A stretch of DNA of 60,607 nt from Paraburkholderia solisilvae (GCF_902859875.1 NZ_CADIKF010000046.1:1-60607), one strand, 5' to 3'. Shown: positions 9,610-19,094, counted from the first letter of the stretch. Numbers and translations: made by a program. Notes: generated by a model not told the origin, from the letters alone.

Positions 9610-10623
9610 ATGCATGCGTGGCTGACCGACCTGCAACAGCTGCTCGCGCACGGCGACGCCGTCGTGCTGGTGACGGTCGCGCGCGCCGAAGGCTCGGCGC
9701 CGCGCGAAGCCGGCACGAAGATGATCGTCACGCGCGAGGCGGCCCGCCACACGATCGGCGGCGGCCATCTCGAATGGAAAGCGATCGAGACCGCGCGCCA
9801 GGTGCTGCGCGATGGCATGCGCGCACCGCATATGCGCCGGCTCGAACGCTTCGCGCTCGGCCCGAGCCTCGGCCAATGCTGCGGCGGCGCGGTCGTGCTC
9901 GCGTTCGAGCGGCTCGACGTCGGCGACCTCGGCTGGGTCACCACGCTGGCGAAGCGCGTTGCCGCGGGCAAGTCGATGGTCCGCAGCGTCTCGTTCGGTC
10001 CCGCGCCGGACGCGGTGATGCTGTCCGAGCCGGAACCCGGCGTCGAGAGCGCCGACTGTCTGCTGTGGGATGGCGCCGGCTTCGACGACAGCGGCGCGCT
10101 GCTCACCGAAACGATCGCGCCGCGCGACTTCGCGGTCGTGCTGTTCGGCGCCGGGCACGTCGGCGCCGCGCTGGTGCGCGTGCTCGGCACGCTGCCGTGC
10201 CATGTCCGCTGGGTCGATGAGCGCGATGCGCAGTTCCCGCCGGCGGACATGCTGCAGGCGGACAACGTGACGATCGACGCGAACGACGCGCCCGACGAAG
10301 CCGTCGACCGCGCCGCGCCGAACACGTACTTCGTCGTGATGACGCATGACCATCAGCGCGATCTCGCACTCGCCGAGCGTATCCTGCGGCGCGGCGACTT
10401 CGCGTTCTTCGGCATGATCGGCTCGCATACGAAGCGCAAGCAGTTCGAGCACCGGCTCGCCGCGCGCGGCATCGACCCGGCGCGTATTGCGCGCATGCAA
10501 TGCCCGCTCGGCGTCGAAGGCATCGAAGACAAGTCGCCGGAAATCATCGCGATCTCGGCTGCCGCGCAGGTGCTGCGCGCGGTCGAGGCCCACGCGCACG
10601 CCGCGCCCGCACAAACCGTCTGA
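9610..10623 (+). CDS. xdhC: XdhC, molybdenum cofactor maturation/insertion chaperone
   Basis: XdhC proteins bind the molybdenum cofactor, promote its sulfuration and hand it to XdhB. This one is 337 aa. The N-terminal XdhC/CoxI part contains EGSAPREAGTKM and GQCCGGAV; the C-terminal part is a Rossmann fold with LFGAGHVGAALV and a GMIGSHTKRKQF motif. The ATG at 9610 is preceded by GGAGAAG at about 7 nt, which decides the start over in-frame codons upstream. Confidence 0.93.
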   Translation: MHAWLTDLQQLLAHGDAVVLVTVARAEGSAPREAGTKMIVTREAARHTIGGGHLEWKAIETARQVLRDGMRAPHMRRLERFALGPSLGQCCGGAVVLAFERLDVGDLGWVTTLAKRVAAGKSMVRSVSFGPAPDAVMLSEPEPGVESADCLLWDGAGFDDSGALLTETIAPRDFAVVLFGAGHVGAALVRVLGTLPCHVRWVDERDAQFPPADMLQADNVTIDANDAPDEAVDRAAPNTYFVVMTHDHQRDLALAERILRRGDFAFFGMIGSHTKRKQFEHRLAARGIDPARIARMQCPLGVEGIEDKSPEIIAISAAAQVLRAVEAHAHAAPAQTV

Positions 10624-10663
10624 CCCATTCAAACCAGCCAGAAGACGCATCAAAGACCGTCCC

Positions 10664-11713
10664 ATGAACACCACCACCCCACGCTCCGCGCTCGCCGAAA
10701 AGGTTGCGCGCGCACCGAAAGCCGAATTGCACATTCATATCGAAGGCTCGCTCGAGCCCGAGCTGATCTTCCGGCTCGCCGAACGCAACGGCGTGCGGCT
10801 CGCCTACGAATCGATCGACGCGCTGCGCGCCGCTTACGCCTTCACGGACCTGCAGTCGTTTCTCGACATCTATTACGCCGGCGCGAGCGTACTGCTCGAG
10901 GAGCAGGACTTCTACGACATGACGATGGCCTATGTGGAGCGTGCGCTGGCCGACCACGTCGTGCATGCGGAAATTTTCTTCGACCCGCAAACGCACACCG
11001 AACGCGGCGTGCCGATCGCGACCGCGGTCGCCGGCATCGAACGCGCGCTCGCGGATGCCGAACGGCGCGGCCTGTCGAGCAAACTGATTCTGTGCTTCCT
11101 GCGGCATCTTTCAGAAGACGACGCGCTCGCGACCTTCGATGCCGCGTTGCCGCTGTTCGATCAGTACTCGCACCGGCTGATCGGCGTCGGCCTCGATTCG
11201 TCCGAGCACGGCCATCCGCCGTCGAAGTTCGAGCGCGTGTTCGCGCAAGCGCGAGCGAAGGGGTTGAAGCTCGTCGCGCATGCCGGCGAGGAAGGACCGC
11301 CGTCGTACATCTACGAAGCGCTCGATCTGCTGAAGGTCGATCGCGTCGATCACGGCGTGCGCAGCATCGAAGACCCGGCGCTCGTCACGCGCCTTGCGGA
11401 CACGCGCGTCGCGCTGACGGTCTGCCCGCTGTCGAACCTCAAGCTGTGCGTGTTCGACGATCTGACGAAGCACACGTTGAAGGACCTGCTCGATCACGGC
11501 GTCGCGGTGACCGTGAATTCGGACGACCCCGCGTACTTCGGCGGTTACGTCAACGAAAACTACTTCGCGACGATCGACGCATTGAAACTCACCGATGCCG
11601 AGGTGTACACGATCATCCGCAACGGCTTCGACGCATCGTTCGTGACGCCCGACGAGCGCGCCGCGCTGATCGCGCAGCTCGATGCACACTGGCATGCGGC
11701 GCCCGCGCGCTGA
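10664..11713 (+). CDS. add: Adenosine/adenine deaminase family protein, adenine deaminase type likely
   Basis: A zinc amidohydrolase of 349 aa that removes the 6-amino group of adenine or adenosine. The metal-binding HIHIEGSLEPEL motif is near residue 24. HAGEEGPPSYIYEAL, a VDHGV segment and NSDDPAYFGGY carry the remaining zinc and catalytic residues. The HAGEEGPP and DHGVR wording and the short length resemble adenine aminohydrolases more than classical adenosine deaminases, so hypoxanthine made from adenine is the likelier product. It lies between xdhC and guanine deaminase, which fits supply of hypoxanthine to xanthine dehydrogenase. Confidence 0.85.
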   Translation: MNTTTPRSALAEKVARAPKAELHIHIEGSLEPELIFRLAERNGVRLAYESIDALRAAYAFTDLQSFLDIYYAGASVLLEEQDFYDMTMAYVERALADHVVHAEIFFDPQTHTERGVPIATAVAGIERALADAERRGLSSKLILCFLRHLSEDDALATFDAALPLFDQYSHRLIGVGLDSSEHGHPPSKFERVFAQARAKGLKLVAHAGEEGPPSYIYEALDLLKVDRVDHGVRSIEDPALVTRLADTRVALTVCPLSNLKLCVFDDLTKHTLKDLLDHGVAVTVNSDDPAYFGGYVNENYFATIDALKLTDAEVYTIIRNGFDASFVTPDERAALIAQLDAHWHAAPAR

Positions 11714-11847
11714 AACCTCGCATCGACATCACTGATCGGAACCCGCACGGCGCCGTGCCGCTTGCCACGCAAACGCAAACGCAAACTCATACATTCACGC
11801 ACGCGCCGCGCAACCCTCATACCTAAACTACGGAGACACGTTCTGCC

Positions 11848-13185
11848 ATGACTCAATCGGCCTTCCGCGCACAACTGCTGACGTTCAACGGCGATCCCGC
11901 GCAATCGTCCAATGCGGCGGTCTTCGATGAAGACGGCCTCGTGATCGTCGAAGACGGCCATGTGGTCGCAGCGAGCGCGTATGCATCGGCCGCGGCGCAG
12001 CTCGCGCCCGGCACAGCGGTGCAGGAGATGCGCGACAAGCTGATCGTGCCGGGCTTTATCGATACGCACATCCACTACCCGCAGACCGACATGATCGCGT
12101 CGCCGGCGCCGGGGCTGCTGCCGTGGCTCGACCGCTACACGTTTCCGACCGAGCGCGGCTTCGAAGACCCGGCGGTGGCGCGCGACACCGCGCGCTTTTT
12201 CGTCGACGAACTGCTCTCGTGCGGCACCACGACCGCGCTCGTCTACTGCACCGTGCACAAGGATTCGGCGGATGCGCTCTTTAGCGAAAGCGATGCGCGC
12301 AATCTGCGGATGGTCGCGGGCAAGGTGCTGATGGACCGTCATTGTCCGGAGTTTTTGCGCGACACCGCGCAGTCGGGCTACGACGACAGCGCAGAGCTGA
12401 TCGGCCGCTGGCACAACAAGGGGCGGCAAATGTATGCGCTCACGCCGCGCTTTGCGCCGACTTCGACCGACGCGCAGATGCGCGCATGCGGCGAGCTCGC
12501 GCGCGCGCATCCCGACGTGTTTATTCAAAGCCACGTCGCGGAGAACACCGACGAGGTGAAATGGGTCGCCGAGCTGTTCCCGGGTCATCGCAGCTATCTC
12601 GACGTCTACGATCATTACGGTCTGTTGCGCCGTCGCGCGATATATGGCCATTGCATCTATCTCGACGACGCGGATCGCAGGCGGATGGCCGAAACGGGCG
12701 CTATCGCGTCGCACTGTCCGACCTCGAACCTGTTTCTCGGCAGCGGCCTGTTCGATTTCGCGAAAGCCGACGCCACCGGTATGCCGCTCGCGCTGGCCAC
12801 CGACGTCGGTGGCGGCACGTCGTTTTCGATGCTGCAGACAATGAACGAAGCGCACAAGGTCGCGCGTCTGACCGGCTACCAGTTGAGCGCCACCCGGATG
12901 TTCTGGCTCGCGACCGCGGGCGCCGCACACGCGCTCGATCTGGCCGACCGGATCGGCACGTTGAAGCCGCGCACCGAAGCGGACTTCGTCGTGCTCGATC
13001 CGCAAGCGACGCCGTTGCTCGCGCGCCGCACGTCGCGCTGCGAGTCGCTCGAAGAGTTGCTGTTCGCGTTCGCGCTGCTCGGCGACGATCGCGCGGTGTA
13101 TGAGACGTATGCGGCCGGCCGGCGTGTGCACCGGCGCGATGCGCCGCGCGAGCACGCGGTGCGGACAACCCGCATCGCAGCGTGA
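11848..13185 (+). CDS. guaD: Guanine deaminase
   Basis: Hydrolyses guanine to xanthine and ammonia; cytoplasmic zinc amidohydrolase of 445 aa. Visible family features are GFIDTHIHYPQTD (metal ligands), the TFPTERGFEDP loop, SHVAENTDEVKW, YGHCIYL and the ATDVGGGTSFSML segment with the catalytic Asp. Length is typical. It closes the same-strand xdhABC-add cluster, supplying xanthine to XdhAB. A near-complete opposite-strand frame is a codon-bias shadow. Confidence 0.95.
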   Translation: MTQSAFRAQLLTFNGDPAQSSNAAVFDEDGLVIVEDGHVVAASAYASAAAQLAPGTAVQEMRDKLIVPGFIDTHIHYPQTDMIASPAPGLLPWLDRYTFPTERGFEDPAVARDTARFFVDELLSCGTTTALVYCTVHKDSADALFSESDARNLRMVAGKVLMDRHCPEFLRDTAQSGYDDSAELIGRWHNKGRQMYALTPRFAPTSTDAQMRACGELARAHPDVFIQSHVAENTDEVKWVAELFPGHRSYLDVYDHYGLLRRRAIYGHCIYLDDADRRRMAETGAIASHCPTSNLFLGSGLFDFAKADATGMPLALATDVGGGTSFSMLQTMNEAHKVARLTGYQLSATRMFWLATAGAAHALDLADRIGTLKPRTEADFVVLDPQATPLLARRTSRCESLEELLFAFALLGDDRAVYETYAAGRRVHRRDAPREHAVRTTRIAA

Positions 13186-13396
13186 TGGCCGCGTGACAGG
13201 CGATAGGTGACGCGTGACGGCGGCATGACCGCCGTAGGCGCATCCCCGGCATGAAGTGCAGGCGTACGCGCGAGCGTGAGCGTGCGCAAGTCCTTAAAAA
13301 ATGGCGCAACGCACGGGACTCGCAACGAAATGTCTTCGTTAGCTTCGTAGGCGAAAAGAACCTCGACAAAAAGCGTCTTCCGCGAAAACCCCATGC

Positions 13397-13402
13397 TATA
13401 CT
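13397..13402 (+). promoter_or_regulatory. Putative -10 element upstream of the Mn2+ riboswitch
   Basis: TATACT at 13397-13402 would start RNA near 13409, just before the riboswitch. No good -35 sits at the right distance, so support is partial. Confidence 0.4.
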
Positions 13403-13408
13403 TCCGCG

Positions 13409-13600
13409 CTCATTGGGGAGTAGCCGCCCCGCTGCATGTCACGCGCAATGCCGGCTCGCGAAGGCTTCTGTGAAGTCTGTCGTATCGAGGTCGGTCGGGT
13501 CGTTCCGGTTGCGCGGCGCACATCGCTTGCGGGGGCGTCTGTCAACAAACTTGGCCTGTACGGCCATGGCAGACGCAGCCTTTGGCCTGGCGAGACCGAT
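13409..13600 (+). ncRNA. yybP-ykoY (Mn2+-sensing) riboswitch
   Basis: The leader begins with the GGGGAGTAG motif (13415-13423) that forms the L1 metal-binding loop in this class. About 115 nt later comes GTCAACAAACTTGGC (13541-13555), which matches the conserved L3 segment, and then GGCGAGACCG (13579-13588), which resembles the conserved 3' end. It sits directly upstream of a TMEM165/GDT1-family gene, a known partner of this riboswitch class. In the family, Mn2+ binding turns on exporter expression. Confidence 0.85.
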
Positions 13601-13680
13601 GATCCATGGCGTGCCGCGAAGGGCCCGGCGCGTTGTGGGTCGTCGCTCGCTCACATCCGGCCCGGGGAAAACATAAAAAC

Positions 13681-14253
13681 GTGGAACAGGCCTTTCTGAT
13701 CTCGACCGGTGCGGTCGCCCTTGCCGAAATCGGCGACAAGACACAACTTCTCTCGCTCGTTCTCGCGGCCCGTTACCGCAAGCCCGTGCCGATCATCCTC
13801 GGCGTGCTCGCCGCGACATTGGCCAATCACGCGGGCGCCGGCGCGCTGGGCGCATGGCTTGGCTCGCTCGTCACCCCGACTATCATGCGCTGGGCGCTCA
13901 CCGCGTCGTTTATCGGCATGGGGCTGTGGATTCTCGTGCCCGACAAGCTCGACGAAGGGGAAGCCCAAACCAACCGGTCGCACCTGGGTGTATTCGGCGC
14001 GACCGTCGTCACCTTCTTCCTCGCCGAGATGGGCGACAAAACGCAGCTTGCGACCGTCGCGCTCGCGGCGCGCTTTCACGATTTCTTCGGAGTCGTCGCC
14101 GGCACCACGCTCGGGATGATGATCGCGAACGTGCCGGCCATCCTGCTCGGCGACCGCTTCGCGCACAAACTGCCGACGAAACTCGTGCACGGCATTGCCG
14201 CGGTGATGTTCGTCGTGCTCGGCGTGCTCGCGTTATGCGGCGTGGGTGTCTGA
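13681..14253 (+). CDS. TMEM165/GDT1 (UPF0016) family putative Mn2+ exporter
   Basis: A 190-aa inner-membrane protein with about six hydrophobic segments in two homologous halves. Each half carries the family's acidic motif, seen as ALAEIGDKTQLL and FLAEMGDKTQLA. Bacterial members such as MneA export manganese. I chose the GTG at 13681 because homologues begin with EAFLxSTG-type sequence here; an earlier ATG at 13606 would add riboswitch-leader residues. The riboswitch upstream indicates control by manganese. Confidence 0.9.
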   Translation: MEQAFLISTGAVALAEIGDKTQLLSLVLAARYRKPVPIILGVLAATLANHAGAGALGAWLGSLVTPTIMRWALTASFIGMGLWILVPDKLDEGEAQTNRSHLGVFGATVVTFFLAEMGDKTQLATVALAARFHDFFGVVAGTTLGMMIANVPAILLGDRFAHKLPTKLVHGIAAVMFVVLGVLALCGVGV

Positions 14254-14377
14254 GTCCGGCCGGCGCGAAAAATCACGAAAGGGCGCGAGAATGAACAGAC
14301 GGCGCCGCCGACGCCGTCCGTGATGCGGGAACGCGTACGCGCGCCCGCCGCGCCGCGACGGAAGCACGCTCCAACCG

Positions 14378-15082
14378 CTATTGCACCGTCTTCGCACCCG
14401 ACGCCGGCGCGGCGGGCGCCGCGCTTCCCGCCGCGACTTCGTTGGGCGCGCCGCCCTGCGAATCGACCGGCAGTTTCACCGTCCGCACGACACCGTTGCC
14501 AAGCGGGAAATCCGCCATCGCGCTGCGCGCGAGATACGGCATCGCATATACGAGCGACGGCTCGTCGCCGGAACTGCGCGCGGTCACGTTATAGACTTCC
14601 TTGTCGCTCGCGCGATCGGTGATGCGAACGCCGAGCGTATGCGTGTACACCGGATAGCTCTGCGCGACGTAGCCGCCGCCGTACGGGCCCCACGGCCCCC
14701 AGCCGCCCCACCCGTATGGGCGGCCCCAGTAATACGGGCCCGGCCACGGATCATAGTAGTAAGCCGGCACCGAAGTCAGCGCCATGGCCGAGCGCGTTCC
14801 ATAGGCAATCGAAACCACGTAGTGCGCTTGCTGCAGATCCACCTGCCTGAACGCATGCGTCGCCAGTTCGTTTGCGACCACCTGCTCGTAGGTCGAGTCT
14901 TCGAGGCTGTTCTGCTGCGAAGCGGTGCGCTGGAATGCGTACGTGCGCGTCGCGTCGCTGCCGCCGTCCCAGTTGGAGAACGCGGTCACCTGAGTCGTCA
15001 CATAAGACGCGCAGCCTGCCAGTAGCGAAGCCAGCGCGGCGAATGTCAGCGCGGCCTGCCGGGTCCATCGATCGAGCTTCAT
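14378..15082 (-). CDS. DUF4136-type lipoprotein
   Basis: A 234-aa exported lipoprotein. The N-terminal signal ends in a lipobox (SLLAGC). The body matches the DUF4136 pattern: a conserved segment about motion or stress-independent folding of unknown role, with a central Pro/Tyr/Gly/Trp-rich insert (residues 110-140) and an Ala/Pro-rich tail. GGAAGGAAAT precedes the ATG at 15082, which decides the start. It is divergent from pepN. Function unknown. Confidence 0.75.
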   Translation of the reverse strand: MKLDRWTRQAALTFAALASLLAGCASYVTTQVTAFSNWDGGSDATRTYAFQRTASQQNSLEDSTYEQVVANELATHAFRQVDLQQAHYVVSIAYGTRSAMALTSVPAYYYDPWPGPYYWGRPYGWGGWGPWGPYGGGYVAQSYPVYTHTLGVRITDRASDKEVYNVTARSSGDEPSLVYAMPYLARSAMADFPLGNGVVRTVKLPVDSQGGAPNEVAAGSAAPAAPASGAKTVQ

Positions 15083-15338
15083 CGTATTTCCTTCCTTCGC
15101 TGTCGTCGCCCGCGCACGCCGCGCAAGCGGCCCCGATAATACGCTGACCGGGTGATCAGGCGAAAAGTTCGGGGCGCGCACGGCCCGACGGTGCGGTATG
15201 CGCCATCCGGCGCAAGCCGTCCGGCAGGGTCCGCCAGGACTGCGCCAGACGCGACGCGCCTTTGCTCTTAAAATGATCCGACCAGCCCGGCTCGCGCATC
15301 GCGCAAGCCGGCTTCGAGACTCTTATTTTCTACCCACC

Positions 15339-18056
15339 ATGGCCGATACCGCTACGCCCTTCGTCATCCGCCGCGCCGATTACACACCGCCCGCGTTTCT
15401 TATCGATACCGTCGCACTGGAGTTCGATCTCGTGCCTGAACGCACGACCATCAGGAACACGATGCGCGTGCGCCGCAATCCGGACGCGGCCCGCGCCGCA
15501 CATCTGGAACTGATGGGCGAACAGCTCGAATTCGTCAGCGCCGCGATCGATGGCGCGCCTTATGCCGCGGTGCGCGTGCACGAGCATGGACTCACCGTCG
15601 AAAACGTGCCCGATTCGTTCGAGCTGACGCTCACCGGCGCCTGCAGCCCGGCGGAGAACACCACGCTGTCGGGTCTGTACGTGTCGAGCGGCAACTTCTT
15701 CACGCAGTGCGAAGCGGAAGGATTTCGCCGTATCACCTGGTTCCTCGACCGCCCCGACGTGATGGCCACGTACACGGTCACGCTGCGCGCGGACAAAGCT
15801 GACTACCCGGTGCTGCTCTCCAACGGCAATCTGCTCGAACAGGGCGATCTGCCGGATGGCCGCCACTTCGCCCGCTGGGAAGATCCGTTCAGGAAACCCA
15901 GCTATCTGTTCGCGCTCGTCGCCGGCAAGCTGGTCGCGCTCGAGGAGCGCGTGAAAAGCGGGTCGGGCAAGGAAAAGCTGCTGCAGGTCTGGGTCGAACC
16001 GCACGACCTCGACAAGACGCGGCATGCGATGGATTCGCTGATCCATTCAATTCGCTGGGACGAACGCCGCTTCGGGCTCGAGCTGGATCTCGACCGCTTC
16101 ATGATCGTCGCGGTCAGCGATTTCAACATGGGCGCGATGGAGAACAAAGGCCTCAACATCTTCAACACGAAGTATGTGCTCGCGAACCCGGAGACGGCCA
16201 CCGATACCGACTTCGCGAATATCGAAGCGGTCGTCGGTCATGAGTATTTCCATAACTGGACGGGCAATCGCGTCACGTGCCGCGACTGGTTCCAGTTGAG
16301 CCTGAAGGAAGGCCTGACGGTATTTCGCGATCAGGAATTTTCCGCCGACATGGCGGGCGGCGTTCATCTGGGCGATCACCACGCGAAGACCGCGGAAGGC
16401 GCGCGCGCGACCAAACGCATCGAAGACGTGCGCGTGCTGCGGCAGATGCAGTTCGCCGAGGACGCCGGCCCGATGGCGCACCCGGTACGGCCGGAAAGCT
16501 ACGTCGAAATCAACAATTTCTACACGATGACGGTCTACGAAAAGGGCTCGGAAGTCGTGCGGATGTATCAGACGCTGTTCGGCCGCGACGGCTTCAGGCG
16601 CGGCATGGATCTGTACTTCGAGCGCCACGACGGCCACGCGGTGACCTGCGACGATTTCCGCCAGGCGATGGCCGATGCGAACGGCCGCGACCTCGCGCAG
16701 TTCGAACGCTGGTACAGCCAGGCCGGCACGCCGCGGGTAACAGTATCGACTGAATACGATGCGGCGCAGCGCCGCTATCGCGTGACGCTCAGGCAAGGCT
16801 ACGGCGACAGCTCGGCGGCTGCGCGCGAAACGCAGCAAGGCCCGCTGCTGATTCCGTTCGCCATTGGCCTGATCGGCACGGACGGCCGCGACCTGCCGCT
16901 GCGTCTGGAAGGGGAAAAAGAGCCGGCCACCGCCACGACCCGCGTGCTCGACTTCACCGAAACCGAGCAGACCTTCACCTTCGTGGACGTCGCCGAAAAA
17001 CCGCTGCCGTCGCTGCTGCGCAATTTCTCGGCGCCGGTGATCGTCGAGTACGACTATGGCGGCGCGGAACTCGCGTTCCTGCTCGCGCACGACAGCGACC
17101 CGTTCAACCGCTGGGAGGCCGGCCAGCGGCTCGCGACGCGCGAACTGCTGACGCTCGCCGACCAGGCCGCGAGCGGCACGCCGCTGCAACTCGACGAAGC
17201 GGTCGTCACCGCGTTCGCGCGCGTGCTGAGCGACGAGACGCTGTCGCCGGCGTTCCGCGAACTCGCGCTGATGCTGCCGTCCGAAGCGTATCTCGCCGAG
17301 CAGATGGACGAATCGAATCCGGCCGCCGTGCACCGCGCGCGCCAGTTCGTCCGGCGGCGCCTCGCGAGCGCGCTGCAACGCGAGTGGCTCGCGATCTACG
17401 AACGCCATCAGACACCGGGCGCGTATCAGGCGACGCCGGAAGATGCCGGCCATCGCGGCCTGAAGAATCTCGCGCTCGCGTATCTCGCGGAGCTCGACGA
17501 CCCGCGCGACGCGGTGCGGCTCGCCTCCGAACAATACGCATCGGCGAACAACATGACCGATCGCTCGGCCGCGCTGTCCGCGCTGCTTGCCGCGGCGGCA
17601 AACACCGGCAACGGCGAAGCGCAGCATGCGCTCGACGACTTCTATCGCCGCTTCGAAAAGGAACCGCTCGTAATCGACAAATGGTTCGCACTGCAGGCGA
17701 CGCAGCGCGGCACGCCGCAGCGCCCGGTGATCGACATCGTGCGCCGGCTGATGACGCATCCGGCGTTCAACCTGAAGAACCCGAATCGTGCGCGCTCGCT
17801 GATCTTCAGCTTCTGCGCGGTGAACCCGGCGCAATTCCACGCGGAGGACGGCTCCGGCTACGCGTTCTGGGCCGAGCAGGTGATCGCGCTCGATGCGCTC
17901 AATCCGCAAGTCGCGGCACGCCTTGCGCGTTCGCTCGAATTGTGGCGCCGCTTTACGCCCGCGCTGCGCGAGCAGATGCGCGGCGCGCTCGAAAAGGTCG
18001 CTGCACATGTGAAGTCGCGCGACGTGCGGGAGATCGTCGAGAAGGCGCTGGCCTGA
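15339..18056 (+). CDS. pepN: Aminopeptidase N (M1 family)
   Basis: A broad-specificity cytosolic aminopeptidase of 905 aa that completes degradation of peptides. The M1 signatures are clear: substrate-recognition GAMEN near residue 264, zinc-binding HEYFHNW near 302, and the downstream KEGLTVFRDQEF supplying the third zinc ligand. The C-terminal half is the alpha-helical PepN domain. I chose the ATG at 15339; the upstream in-frame extension has no homology. A strong terminator follows. Confidence 0.96.
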   Translation: MADTATPFVIRRADYTPPAFLIDTVALEFDLVPERTTIRNTMRVRRNPDAARAAHLELMGEQLEFVSAAIDGAPYAAVRVHEHGLTVENVPDSFELTLTGACSPAENTTLSGLYVSSGNFFTQCEAEGFRRITWFLDRPDVMATYTVTLRADKADYPVLLSNGNLLEQGDLPDGRHFARWEDPFRKPSYLFALVAGKLVALEERVKSGSGKEKLLQVWVEPHDLDKTRHAMDSLIHSIRWDERRFGLELDLDRFMIVAVSDFNMGAMENKGLNIFNTKYVLANPETATDTDFANIEAVVGHEYFHNWTGNRVTCRDWFQLSLKEGLTVFRDQEFSADMAGGVHLGDHHAKTAEGARATKRIEDVRVLRQMQFAEDAGPMAHPVRPESYVEINNFYTMTVYEKGSEVVRMYQTLFGRDGFRRGMDLYFERHDGHAVTCDDFRQAMADANGRDLAQFERWYSQAGTPRVTVSTEYDAAQRRYRVTLRQGYGDSSAAARETQQGPLLIPFAIGLIGTDGRDLPLRLEGEKEPATATTRVLDFTETEQTFTFVDVAEKPLPSLLRNFSAPVIVEYDYGGAELAFLLAHDSDPFNRWEAGQRLATRELLTLADQAASGTPLQLDEAVVTAFARVLSDETLSPAFRELALMLPSEAYLAEQMDESNPAAVHRARQFVRRRLASALQREWLAIYERHQTPGAYQATPEDAGHRGLKNLALAYLAELDDPRDAVRLASEQYASANNMTDRSAALSALLAAAANTGNGEAQHALDDFYRRFEKEPLVIDKWFALQATQRGTPQRPVIDIVRRLMTHPAFNLKNPNRARSLIFSFCAVNPAQFHAEDGSGYAFWAEQVIALDALNPQVAARLARSLELWRRFTPALREQMRGALEKVAAHVKSRDVREIVEKALA

Positions 18057-18090
18057 CGGTCCGTACAGTTCGTTCTCCTGCTGCAGGATG

Positions 18091-18117
18091 AAGCCGGCAC
18101 GTCGTGCCGGCTTTTTT
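18091..18117 (+). terminator. Rho-independent terminator after pepN
   Basis: A perfect AGCCGGCAC / GTGCCGGCT stem with a 3-nt loop is followed directly by a run of six T residues. Confidence 0.9.
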
Positions 18118-18197
18118 ATTTGCGCGCCGCCCTGGCCGTTCGGATGACTACTCAGTCACGCGCGAAACGATCACAGTTAACGCACCCTGAACAACAC

Positions 18198-18226
18198 TTT
18201 ACATTTAACGCGGTGCGTTATACGAT
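18198..18226 (+). promoter_or_regulatory. higBA promoter with palindromic operator in the spacer
   Basis: TTTACA (18198-18203) and TACGAT (18221-18226) are 17 bp apart. The spacer holds the palindrome TAACGC-GGT-GCGTTA (18206-18220). A related half-site, TTAACGCACC, lies upstream near 18178. This suits autorepression by HigA. The predicted start falls at or just inside the higB ATG, so higB may be near-leaderless or use another start. Confidence 0.6.
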
Positions 18227-18230
18227 ACCC

Positions 18231-18512
18231 ATGATTTCAACATTTGGCGACAAGGCTACAGCCCTCGTTTTCTCGGGCGGCTTCGCCCGCACGCTGCCGG
18301 CACACATTCAGTCCATCGCGCATCGCAAGCTGCAACTCATCGACGCGGCCGCGTCGCTATCGGACCTGTTCGTACCGCCTGGCAATCGTCTCGAGGCTTT
18401 GCAGGGAGAGCGCAGCGGCCAGTGGAGCATCCGCATCAACGATCAATGGCGCATCTGCTTTTACTTCGTCGAAGGCGAGGCGCTTGGCGTGCAAATCGTC
18501 GACTATCACTGA
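18231..18512 (+). CDS. higB: HigB-like toxin (RelE/ParE superfamily)
   Basis: A 93-aa ribosome-dependent mRNA endonuclease toxin of the HigB family. The C-terminal stretch RLEALQGERSGQWSIRINDQWRI with VDYH at the end is diagnostic. It is followed 16 bp later by the antitoxin gene, the usual higBA order. The pair sits between pepN and fbp, which are probably neighbours in relatives without the module, so it looks like a small insertion. Confidence 0.9.
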   Translation: MISTFGDKATALVFSGGFARTLPAHIQSIAHRKLQLIDAAASLSDLFVPPGNRLEALQGERSGQWSIRINDQWRICFYFVEGEALGVQIVDYH

Positions 18513-18528
18513 ATCAAAGGGAGGTTGT

Positions 18529-18993
18529 ATGGTCATCAAACGTTCCGAGCTGGCAAGCACGGATTTTTCAGATATCGCCACTGGCGAGCGGATCGCCGCG
18601 GTTCATCCCGGCGAAGTGCTGCGCGCGGAGTTTCTCGATCCGCGCGGCATGTCGGTGAATGCGCTCGCGCTCGCGCTGCGCGTGCCGGCGCCGCGCATCA
18701 ACGATGTGGTGCGCGGCAAGCGCGCGGTGTCGCCGGAAACCGCGCTGCGTCTCGCGCGCTACTTCGGCACCAGCGCCCTCTTCTGGATGAACCTGCAGGT
18801 CGCCTACGACCTGCGCGTCGTCACCGAGGAGTCGGGCGCGCAAATCGAACGCGAAATCGAACCGCTGCCGCCGCGCGAGCGTCCGAAGCCGCCCAAAACG
18901 CAGGCCGCACAGGCGCGCGCTGCCGCGCTCGCGGCGAGTGCGGCACGACGGGTGAGCAATCGTACGGCCGTCGCGGCGCCGCGCAAAGCTTGA
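18529..18993 (+). CDS. higA: HigA-like antitoxin (XRE-family HTH)
   Basis: A 154-aa antitoxin that should neutralise HigB and repress the operon. The helix-turn-helix core, from HPGEVL through NALALALRVPAPRINDVV to RYFGTSALFWMNLQ, spans residues 24-100. An unusual Pro/Lys then Ala-rich tail of about 45 residues follows. AGGGAGG lies 7 nt before the ATG. The tail is longer than in typical HigA proteins. Confidence 0.9.
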   Translation: MVIKRSELASTDFSDIATGERIAAVHPGEVLRAEFLDPRGMSVNALALALRVPAPRINDVVRGKRAVSPETALRLARYFGTSALFWMNLQVAYDLRVVTEESGAQIEREIEPLPPRERPKPPKTQAAQARAAALAASAARRVSNRTAVAAPRKA

Positions 18994-19094
18994 CACGCCG
19001 CGGTCACAACCTGAGCCGCGCATTTTCTTTATGCGAAATCGTTCAGACGAGCGGGTAAAATCGGGGGATTCCCCTGCCTCTCCGGAGCACTGCA

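Noticed and set aside
11560..13155. 531-codon minus-strand frame opposite guanine deaminase
   Set aside because: Shadow of GC-biased codons; low-complexity Arg-rich product while the plus strand encodes a complete enzyme.
16047..18008. 653-codon minus-strand frame opposite pepN
   Set aside because: Same codon-bias effect; no motif, and PepN is intact on the plus strand.
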